NCBI GenBank assembly: GCA_023431055.1
Contig: JAEYXX010000064.1
Coordinates: 1 to 28,178, forward strand
DNA: 28,178 nucleotides
Direction of reading: 5' to 3'
Source: Pseudomonadota bacterium
Lineage (GTDB): Bacteria > Pseudomonadota > Gammaproteobacteria > Pseudomonadales > Pseudomonadaceae
Within the stretch, counting starts at the first letter, position 1. Each line of letters begins with the position of its first letter. The translations under genes were made by a program, and so were the position numbers. Below the pieces are notes generated by a model. It was not told where the DNA came from, ran no database searches, and worked only from the letters and a program-made list of their open reading frames with translations. Of the stretch, positions 21,594 through 28,178 are shown piece after piece.

Positions 21594-24023
21594 ATGCTGA
21601 ACCTCACCGAATACCTGCGCCGCCCCGCCCAGCTCGCCGACTGGCTGCCCTGGGCCGGCCTGGTCGCCCCCGGCGTCGTGCTGAACAAGGACGGCTCGTT
21701 TCAGCGCTGCCTGCGCTTTCGCGGGCCGGACCTGGACAGCGCCACCCAAGGCGAGCTGGTGGCCACCTCGGCGCGCCTGAACAATGCCCTGCGTCGCCTC
21801 GGCTCGGGCTGGGCGCTGTTTGTCGAGGCCGAGCGCCTGGCGGCGGCGGACTACCCCGACAGTGACTTTCCAGAACCGCTGTCCTGGCTGGTGGACGAGG
21901 AGCGCCGCGCCGCCTTCGAAGCCCTGGGCAGCCACTTCGAGAGTGCCTACCACCTGACGCTGCTCTACCTGCCGCCAGAGGAGTCGCGCTCGCGCGCCGC
22001 CGGCCTGCTCTACGAGCACCGGGCGCAGCGTAGCGTCGACTGGCGCGAACGGCTGGCCGCCTTCGTCGCCGAGACGGATCGTTTCTTCGACCTGCTGGAC
22101 GGGGTGATGCCCGAGCTCGCCTGGCTCGATGACGGCCAGACGCTGACCTACCTACATGCCACGATTTCGGCCAATCGCCAGCGGGTGGCTGTACCAGAGG
22201 TGCCCTTCCATCTCGATGCCCTGCTGGCCGACAGTCCTTTGGCCACCGGCCTCGCGCCACGCCTGGGCGAGCAGCACCTGCGCGTGCTGTCGGTACGTGG
22301 TTTCCCCGCCTCGACGTGGCCAGGCGTGCTGGATGACCTCAACCGTCTGGGCTTCGCCTATCGCTGGTCGAGCCGCTTTATATGCCTGGAGAAGGACGAG
22401 GCCGAGAAGGAACTGGTGCGCCTGCGCCGGCAGTGGTTCGCCAAGCGCAAGGGTGTCCTGGCGCTGCTGCGCGAAGCAATCTTCCAGCAGGAAAGCCCAC
22501 TGCTCGACAGCGATGCGGCGAACAAGGCCAGCGATGCCGACGCGGCGCTGCAGGAACTCGGCGCCGACCAGGTCGCCTTCGGCTACGTGACCGCCACCGT
22601 GACGGTGAGCGATACCGATGCCCAGATCGCAGACGAGAAGCTACGACGGGTCGAGCGGGTAATCCAGGGCCGCGGCTTCGTCACCATCACCGAGAGTCTC
22701 AACGCGGTGGAGGCCTGGCTGTCGTCGATCCCCGGCAACGCCTACGCCAACGTCCGCCAGCCGCTGATCTCCACGCTCAATCTGGCGCACCTGATGCCGG
22801 TCTCGGCAGTCTGGGCTGGTCCGGCACGCAACGAACATCTGGATGGCCCGCCATTGGTGATCACCCGCACCGATGGCGCGACACCGTTTCGCCTGGTCAC
22901 TCATGTCGGCGACGTCGGCCACACCCTGGTGGCCGGCCCTACCGGCATGGGCAAGTCGGTGTTGCTGGCGACCCTGGCCCTGCAGTTTCGCCGTTATCCG
23001 GGCTCGCGCCTGTTTCTGTTCGATATGGGGCGCTCGCTGCGCGCAACGGTGCTGGGCCTGGGTGGCGAGCACTACGACCTAGGCGGCGATGGCGACCTGG
23101 CCTTCCAGCCCCTGGCGCGCATCGACCAGCCCGGCTATCGCGCATGGGCCGCCGAGTGGCTGGAGGCTCGCCTGCTGCAGGAAGGCGTGGCCGTCGGCCC
23201 CGAGCAAAAGGCTGCGCTGTGGACGGCGCTGGACAGCCTGGCCGGCGCGCCGGAGGCACAGCGCACACTGACCGGTTTGTCCGTGCTGCTGCAGGACAAC
23301 GCCCTGCGCCAGGCGCTGCAACCCTACGTGCTGGGCGGTGCCCATGGCGCATTGCTGGATGCCGACCGGGATCGGCTGGGCAGTGCCGACGTGCAGTGCT
23401 TCGAGATGGAGGAGCTGATGCACAGCAAAGCGGCGGTAGCCGCGGTGCTGAGCTACCTGTTCGCCCGCTTCGAGGAGCGCTTTGACGGCGCGCCGACCCT
23501 GCTGATCCTCGACGAGGCCTGGCTGTTTCTCGACGATCCGCTATTCGCCTCGCGCATCCGCCAGTGGCTCAAGACCCTGCGCAAGAAGAACGTCAGCGTC
23601 ATCTTCGCCACCCAGTCGCTGGCCGACATCAAGGGCTCCAGCATCGCCGCGGCAATCATCGAGAGCTGCGCCAGTCGCATCTTCCTGCCCAACCCGCAGG
23701 CGGGCGAGCCACAGATCCGAGGCATCTACCAGGGCTTCGGCCTCAACGACCGACAGATCGAGATCGTCGCCCAGGCCACGCCCAAGCGTGATTACTACTA
23801 CCAGTCGCGCCTGGGCAACCGCCTGTTCGACCTCGACCTGGGGCCGGTGGCGCTGGCCTTCGCCGCCTCGGCCAGCCCAGCCGAGCAGCGCGAGATCGAC
23901 CGAATCCAACAGTCGTCCGGCGCAGCCGGTTTCGCCCCTGTCTGGTTGCGTCACCGCGGCCTGGACTGGGCCGCCGACCTGCTCACCGCTTATCCCTCGT
24001 CACGCAAGGAGTGCCTGCCATGA
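21594..24023 (+). CDS. trbE: Conjugal transfer ATPase TrbE (VirB4 family)
   Basis: The 809-residue ATPase is the largest subunit of the mating machine. The N-terminal TrbE/CagE domain spans about residues 170-400. Walker A is AGPTGMGKSVLLATLALQF with Lys454, and Walker B is LLILDEAWLFLDD with Asp640-Glu641, followed by the TRKKNVSVIFATQSLADI-like region. GAGGAG 8 nt upstream fixes the ATG at 21594; the longer in-frame read from 21456 lies in trbD. It powers pilus assembly with TrbB. Confidence 0.95.
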   Translation: MLNLTEYLRRPAQLADWLPWAGLVAPGVVLNKDGSFQRCLRFRGPDLDSATQGELVATSARLNNALRRLGSGWALFVEAERLAAADYPDSDFPEPLSWLVDEERRAAFEALGSHFESAYHLTLLYLPPEESRSRAAGLLYEHRAQRSVDWRERLAAFVAETDRFFDLLDGVMPELAWLDDGQTLTYLHATISANRQRVAVPEVPFHLDALLADSPLATGLAPRLGEQHLRVLSVRGFPASTWPGVLDDLNRLGFAYRWSSRFICLEKDEAEKELVRLRRQWFAKRKGVLALLREAIFQQESPLLDSDAANKASDADAALQELGADQVAFGYVTATVTVSDTDAQIADEKLRRVERVIQGRGFVTITESLNAVEAWLSSIPGNAYANVRQPLISTLNLAHLMPVSAVWAGPARNEHLDGPPLVITRTDGATPFRLVTHVGDVGHTLVAGPTGMGKSVLLATLALQFRRYPGSRLFLFDMGRSLRATVLGLGGEHYDLGGDGDLAFQPLARIDQPGYRAWAAEWLEARLLQEGVAVGPEQKAALWTALDSLAGAPEAQRTLTGLSVLLQDNALRQALQPYVLGGAHGALLDADRDRLGSADVQCFEMEELMHSKAAVAAVLSYLFARFEERFDGAPTLLILDEAWLFLDDPLFASRIRQWLKTLRKKNVSVIFATQSLADIKGSSIAAAIIESCASRIFLPNPQAGEPQIRGIYQGFGLNDRQIEIVAQATPKRDYYYQSRLGNRLFDLDLGPVALAFAASASPAEQREIDRIQQSSGAAGFAPVWLRHRGLDWAADLLTAYPSSRKECLP

Positions 24024-24754
24024 GATCCCCTGTCCACCATTTCCCCTGCGCCACGCTGCTGGTATTTGGCCTGCTGGCATTGAAGCCGGCCAACGCCTTC
24101 ACCGTAATCGATCCGACCAACCTGGTGCAGAACACGCTGACTGCAGTACGCACCCTGGAGATGGCAAACAACCAGGTTCGCCAGTTGCAGAACGAAACCC
24201 AGATGCTGCTGAACCAGGCCCGTCACCTGCAGCGCCTGGACTACGACGTGGTCGGACAGTTGCGCGCGAGCTTGGCCAATACCGAGCGGCTGCTCGCCGA
24301 GGCGCGAGGGCTGGCCTACGAAGTACAGCGCCTGGATCAGGAGTTCAGCCGACTCTACCCGAACGAGTACACCGCTGACGTCAGCAGCCAACGCCTGGCA
24401 GAAGAAGCCCGCGAGCGCTGGCAGCAGGGCCTCGACGGGCTGCATACGGCGCTGCGCGTACAGGCTCAGGTGAAACAGAGCCTGGCTGAGGATGAAAGCG
24501 CCTTGGCCGCTCTGGTGCAACAGAGCCAGTCCTCGGGTGGCGCCTTGCAGGCGGCCCAGGCCACCAACCAGTTGCTGGCCCTACAGGCCAAGCAGTCGAT
24601 CCAGGCGCAGCAACTGCAGATCACCCAAAACCGCGCCGTCGCCCTGGAGCTGGCCCGCCAGGCTGCCGCAGCCGAGGAGGCGCGCGAACGGCGGCGGCGC
24701 TTTATGGGCAATGGCACGCCGTACACCCCCTACCCCGTTCAGTTCTATCGGTAG
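24020..24754 (+). CDS. trbJ: Conjugal transfer protein TrbJ (VirB5 family)
   Basis: A 244-residue exported protein. The signal peptide ends near KPANA-FTV (residues 26-27). The mature part is mostly helical and glutamine-rich, with coiled-coil character (for example LEMANNQVRQLQNETQMLLN). TrbJ is the periplasmic, pilus-tip-associated subunit. The ATG overlaps the trbE stop and lies 8 nt after AAGGAG; a GTG at 24011 is less likely. Confidence 0.92.
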   Translation: MRSPVHHFPCATLLVFGLLALKPANAFTVIDPTNLVQNTLTAVRTLEMANNQVRQLQNETQMLLNQARHLQRLDYDVVGQLRASLANTERLLAEARGLAYEVQRLDQEFSRLYPNEYTADVSSQRLAEEARERWQQGLDGLHTALRVQAQVKQSLAEDESALAALVQQSQSSGGALQAAQATNQLLALQAKQSIQAQQLQITQNRAVALELARQAAAAEEARERRRRFMGNGTPYTPYPVQFYR

Positions 24755-24766
24755 GGAGGCGTCCTC

Positions 24767-24952
24767 ATGAGATTCCTGACACTGCTGCCGCTGCTGGTAC
24801 TGGTCGCCTGCGGACAGGACGACAAAGGGGTCATGGCCCGGCAAGAAGATGCGACTAAGCGCTTCTACTCCGGCTGTGCTCGGCCCGGCGAGTTTCTCCG
24901 GCTTACCGACTTGCCCGCGATCCCGCCAAGCTTCGACGAGGACGCGCAATGA
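24767..24952 (+). CDS. trbK: Small lipoprotein, TrbK-like (entry exclusion)
   Basis: A 61-residue lipoprotein with a clear lipobox, LLVLVAC, placing the lipidated Cys at residue 15. The mature part is short and charged. In RP4, trbK lies between trbJ and trbL and confers entry exclusion. Position and lipobox match here, though such proteins are too short and variable for firm assignment. It overlaps trbL by ATGA. Confidence 0.75.
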   Translation: MRFLTLLPLLVLVACGQDDKGVMARQEDATKRFYSGCARPGEFLRLTDLPAIPPSFDEDAQ

Positions 24953-26109
24953 ACGACGTCAGCGTGATCGACCGTTTCCTCGAGGTGTTCGGACTGTATA
25001 TCGACACCGGCTTCGGCCTGCTCGGCGGTGAGGTGGCCTTTCTCACCATGACCCTGGTGGTGATCGACATGACCCTGGCCGGGCTGTTCTGGGCCATGGG
25101 CGGTGAGGACGTCAGCGCCAAGCTGATCCGCAAGACCCTCTATGTCGGTGCCTTCGCGTTCATCATCGGCAACTTCAACGTGCTGGCCAAGATCGTCTTC
25201 AACTCCTTCGCCGGGTTGGGCCTGCTGGCCTCAGGTTCCGGGTTGAGTCATGCGGAGTTTCTGCAGCCAGGGCGGTTGGCCGCGATTGGGGTTGATGCCG
25301 GAGGGCCGCTACTTGAGCAGATCAGCAGCCTCAGCGGCTTTCCCAAGGTGTTCGGCAATCTCGACAGCATCCTGGTGCTGTTCCTGGCCTGGCTGGTGGT
25401 GATTGTCAGTTTCTTCTTCCTGGCCATTCAGCTGTTCGTCACCTTGGTCGAATTCAAGCTGACCACCCTCGCCGGCTTCGTGCTGGTGCCCTTCGCGCTT
25501 TGGAACAAGACTGCCTTTCTCGCCGAGAAGGTGCTGGGCAACGTGGTCGCGTCCGGCATCAAGGTGCTGGTGCTGGCCGTGATCGTCGGCATTGGCAGCG
25601 GGCTGTTCGCCGAGTTCCAGGCTATGCCGGACGAGCCCTCCATCGACCATGCACTGGTGGTCATGCTCGCCTCGCTGGCCTTGCTCGGCCTGGGCATCTT
25701 CGGGCCGGGTATTGCTACCGGGTTGGTCGCTGGGGCACCACAACTGGGTGCCGGTGCAGCAGCCGGTACTGCACTCGGCGCGGCGGGCATGGCAGCAGGT
25801 GCTGCTGCAGTCGCCACAGGTGTCGGCGGCGCGGTATTGGCCGGCGCGCGCATGGCACCCGGTGCAGCACGCTTGGCAATCGGTGGCGCTCGCGCTCTGG
25901 CAGGAGCCCCCTCCGGCGCTGCGGCAAGTGGCAGCCCCGCCGCTTCCGATCCTGCAACTGCCCCAACCAAACAGCCCGACTGGGCCAGGCGCCTGCAGCG
26001 CAGGCAACAACTCTCACAGGCCACCAGCACGGTCGCCCACACCCTTCGTGGTGGCGATGGCGGTGGCTCATCACCTGGGCCGCAGATCCGCGACCCATCG
26101 AATTCGTAA
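24949..26109 (+). CDS. trbL: Conjugal transfer protein TrbL (VirB6 family)
   Basis: A 386-residue polytopic inner-membrane protein with hydrophobic helices at about residues 25-50, 60-80, 140-170, 195-225 and 235-255. The Ala/Gly-rich segment from about 260 to 325 (GAGAAAGTALGAAGMAAGAA) and a polar C-terminal tail are usual for TrbL. It forms the inner-membrane pore. The start overlaps trbK by ATGA. Confidence 0.93.
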   Translation: MNDVSVIDRFLEVFGLYIDTGFGLLGGEVAFLTMTLVVIDMTLAGLFWAMGGEDVSAKLIRKTLYVGAFAFIIGNFNVLAKIVFNSFAGLGLLASGSGLSHAEFLQPGRLAAIGVDAGGPLLEQISSLSGFPKVFGNLDSILVLFLAWLVVIVSFFFLAIQLFVTLVEFKLTTLAGFVLVPFALWNKTAFLAEKVLGNVVASGIKVLVLAVIVGIGSGLFAEFQAMPDEPSIDHALVVMLASLALLGLGIFGPGIATGLVAGAPQLGAGAAAGTALGAAGMAAGAAAVATGVGGAVLAGARMAPGAARLAIGGARALAGAPSGAAASGSPAASDPATAPTKQPDWARRLQRRQQLSQATSTVAHTLRGGDGGGSSPGPQIRDPSNS

Positions 26110-26121
26110 AGGAGGACGAGG

Positions 26122-26829
26122 ATGCGATTCAGACGTCCACAGGTGCGCTACAGCGATACCTCTCAACCGGTCACCCCTTACCAAGCCGCGGCACAGGCCT
26201 GGGACCTGCGCATGGGCAGCAGCCTGGCACAGGCACGCAACTGGCGACTGATGGCCTTCGGCTGCCTGGGCCTGGCGCTGCTGATGGCTGGCGGACTGGT
26301 CTGGCGTTCGGCGCAGTCGACGGTGACACCCTACGTGGTGGAGGTCGACAACCTCGGCCAGGTGCGTGCCGTCGGCGAAGCCGCCAGCCCCTACCAGCCC
26401 CAGGATGCGCAAATCGCCCATCACCTGGCGCGCTTTATCGAGCAGGTGCGCTCGCTATCGATCGATCCGGTGGTGGTGCGGCAGAACTGGCTGGAGGCCT
26501 ATCACTCCACCACCGACCGCGGTGCGGCAACCCTCAATGATTATGCCCGCGCCAACGATCCCTTCACCCGGGTCGGCAAGGAGTCGGTATCGGTCGAGGT
26601 CACCAGCGTGGTGCGTGCCAGCGACAGCTCGTTCCAGGTGCGCTGGATCGAGCGCCGTTTCGTGAATGGTGCGGCAGCCGGCCTGGAACGCTGGACCGCC
26701 GTTATCTCACTGGTACTGCAGCCTCCACGCACCGAGGAAAAGCTGCGCCGCAACCCACTCGGCATCTACGTCAACGGCCTGTCCTGGAGCCGTGAGCTGG
26801 ACACTACGGAAGGAGCCAAGAAACCATGA
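26122..26829 (+). CDS. trbF: Conjugal transfer protein TrbF (VirB8 family)
   Basis: The 235-residue bitopic membrane protein begins with a cytoplasmic segment, RRPQVRYSDTSQPVTPYQAA. One transmembrane helix follows at about residues 45-67, then a periplasmic VirB8-like domain with TPYVVEVDNLGQVRAVG. A strong ribosome binding site, AAAGGAGGA, precedes the ATG. It overlaps trbG by ATGA. Confidence 0.95.
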   Translation: MRFRRPQVRYSDTSQPVTPYQAAAQAWDLRMGSSLAQARNWRLMAFGCLGLALLMAGGLVWRSAQSTVTPYVVEVDNLGQVRAVGEAASPYQPQDAQIAHHLARFIEQVRSLSIDPVVVRQNWLEAYHSTTDRGAATLNDYARANDPFTRVGKESVSVEVTSVVRASDSSFQVRWIERRFVNGAAAGLERWTAVISLVLQPPRTEEKLRRNPLGIYVNGLSWSRELDTTEGAKKP

Positions 26830-27812
26830 AAACCTCCCTCAACCTCTCAATGTGCCCTCTGCTGCTGAGCGTGCTGGCCGGCTGTGCCAGCCAACAGCCG
26901 CCAGTGATCGCGCTGGATGAGCCAGTAGAAGCGCAGCGCCTGCCGGAGCCGCCCAAGCCCATCGAGGTCGTGGAAGTACCCAAGCCCCTGGCCCTGCCCG
27001 CACAGTTCAAGCCACTGCCGGAAACTCAGCGCAGCAAGCCGGCCAAGGAACCGGCCGATGAGCGCGTGCGGGTCTCGCGTGCCAATCGTGACGCTCGGGT
27101 GGCACCGAGCCGGGAGGGCTATATCAACGCCATCCAGGTCTGGCCTTACTCCGATGGCGCGTTGTATCAGGTGTACGCCAGCCCGGGGCGGGTAACCGCG
27201 ATCAACCTGCAGCCCGGCGAAGAGTTGATCACCGTGGCCGCCGGCGACACCGTGCGCTGGATCGTAGGCGACACCACCAGCGGAAGCGGAGACGAACTAC
27301 GCACCAGCGTGCTGATCAAGCCGACACGCGTCGACCTCAAGACCAATCTGGTGATCACCACCACGCGCCGTACCTACCTGATCGAGCTGAGTTCCACCGA
27401 GCAGGCCTGGATGGCGTCGGTGTCCTGGGACTATCCGAAGGATCGCATGCTCGCCCTGCAACGCCGCGCTAGTGAAGCCCAGGCTGCGGCGCCGGTGGAT
27501 GCCGGCCTGGCGCTGGAGCAGCTGCGCTTTCGTTATGCAATCAGCGGCAACAATCCACCGTGGAAGCCGCTACGTGCCTTCGATGACGGCCGTAAGGTGT
27601 ATATCCAGTTCCCCGCCGGTATCGCCCAGGGCGAGCTGCCGCCGCTGTTCGTAATTGGCACCGAAGGTGACGGGCAGCTGGTCAACTATCGTTTCCGCTC
27701 GCCCTACTACATCGTCGACCGCCTGTTCGGCGCGGCCGAGCTGCGCCTGGGCGCCGACAAGGGTGATGTGGTGCGAATCGAGCGCACCGATGGCGTGGTA
27801 CGGAGGCTCTGA
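26826..27812 (+). CDS. trbG: Conjugal transfer protein TrbG (VirB9 family)
   Basis: A 328-residue outer-membrane core subunit. It has a lipoprotein-type signal with lipobox VLAGC and Cys20, then a proline-rich linker. The VirB9-like domain follows, containing NAIQVWPYSDGALYQVYASP and, near the end, NYRFRSPYYIVDRLFGAAEL. The start overlaps the trbF stop. Confidence 0.95.
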   Translation: MKTSLNLSMCPLLLSVLAGCASQQPPVIALDEPVEAQRLPEPPKPIEVVEVPKPLALPAQFKPLPETQRSKPAKEPADERVRVSRANRDARVAPSREGYINAIQVWPYSDGALYQVYASPGRVTAINLQPGEELITVAAGDTVRWIVGDTTSGSGDELRTSVLIKPTRVDLKTNLVITTTRRTYLIELSSTEQAWMASVSWDYPKDRMLALQRRASEAQAAAPVDAGLALEQLRFRYAISGNNPPWKPLRAFDDGRKVYIQFPAGIAQGELPPLFVIGTEGDGQLVNYRFRSPYYIVDRLFGAAELRLGADKGDVVRIERTDGVVRRL

Positions 27813-27814
27813 GC

Positions 27815-28178
27815 ATGACGGGTAAGGACAACGACCAAAACGCGGCAACCTCGCTACCGACCAAGGAGGCGCCGGAGTCGCTGGAGCTGCGCGCCAAGCC
27901 GCGTCCTGTCACCCGACTCAATCCGCGCATGCTGGCGGTAGTGGTCGGCGGCCTATCGGCTGCGGTACTCGGAGCCATGCTGTGGTCGCTGCAACCGCAA
28001 CAGCGCCGCCAGGGCGCCGAGCCGAACGAGCTATACAACGTCGACCGCGTAGCGCGCTCCGAGGGGCTGGAGCAGTTGCCGGCAGACTACTCGCAACTGC
28101 CGCCTCCACCGGCTCCCGAGATACCGCAACTGGGGCCGCCGCTGCCCGGCGATCTGGGCGGGCCAATCCTCAGGGCGG
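27815..28178 (+). CDS. trbI: Conjugal transfer protein TrbI (VirB10 family), 5' part only
   Basis: The window ends after 121 codons. The visible part has a polar cytoplasmic N-terminus, a single membrane helix at about residues 40-59 (MLAVVVGGLSAAVLGAMLW), and the proline-rich periplasmic linker (LPPPPAPEIPQL) typical of TrbI. The conserved C-terminal beta-barrel domain lies outside the window. It starts 2 nt after trbG. Confidence 0.92.
   Translation, partial: MTGKDNDQNAATSLPTKEAPESLELRAKPRPVTRLNPRMLAVVVGGLSAAVLGAMLWSLQPQQRRQGAEPNELYNVDRVARSEGLEQLPADYSQLPPPPAPEIPQLGPPLPGDLGGPILRA

Overview
The window looks like the inner part of an integrative and conjugative element (ICE), or a related conjugative plasmid, from a high-G+C gammaproteobacterium, most likely a Pseudomonas. 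All transfer and maintenance genes run left to right. Their order (ardA, HTH gene, repA, parA, small ribbon-helix-helix gene, traF, DUF3363-type MOBP relaxase, cargo, traG, trbBCDE-J-K-L-F-G-I) is that of the Tn4371-like ICE family. No integrase or att site is in view, so element-versus-plasmid status is inferred. The right edge cuts trbI.

Left part (1-6319): maintenance and DNA processing. ArdA ends at a clear intrinsic terminator. After it, in a gene-free stretch, is a 148-bp array of ACGG/CCGT tetramers that keep a strict 8-bp register (817-964). This is the pattern expected of a ribbon-helix-helix centromere or operator, and it fits the ParA plus 80-residue RHH protein encoded further right. 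An excisionase-like HTH gene overlaps repA. Three 17-nt iterons and an AT-rich tract follow repA and look like an origin of replication. TraF peptidase and a 649-residue relaxase complete this block.

Middle part (6337-14255): cargo. A divergent XRE/MmyB-type regulator faces an apparent operon of an ALA-synthase-like PLP enzyme, a GNAT acetyltransferase, a Gfo/Idh/MocA oxidoreductase-like protein, a glutamine-dependent asparagine-synthetase-like amidotransferase, a 12-TM MFS exporter and a LysR regulator. Pseudomonads make ALA from glutamyl-tRNA, so an ALA synthase here is not housekeeping. Its amino-acid pocket has Ser where true ALA synthases have Thr (Thr83 in Rhodobacter capsulatus). I read this as a mobile biosynthetic cluster for an ALA-like (alaremycin-like) small molecule, perhaps carboxamidated, with its own exporter and two regulators. 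This is the main candidate for an undescribed system.

Right of the cargo (14414-17242): a HigBA-type toxin-antitoxin pair, a gene-poor stretch with a 186-bp MITE-like element, and an AT-rich reverse-strand module of a Ser/Thr kinase, a PP2C phosphatase and a 36-codon ORF. The module could be a signalling or defence island.

Final part (17550-28178): TraG coupling protein, a CopG-like RHH protein and the trb mating-pair-formation operon, most genes joined by ATGA overlaps, which implies translational coupling.
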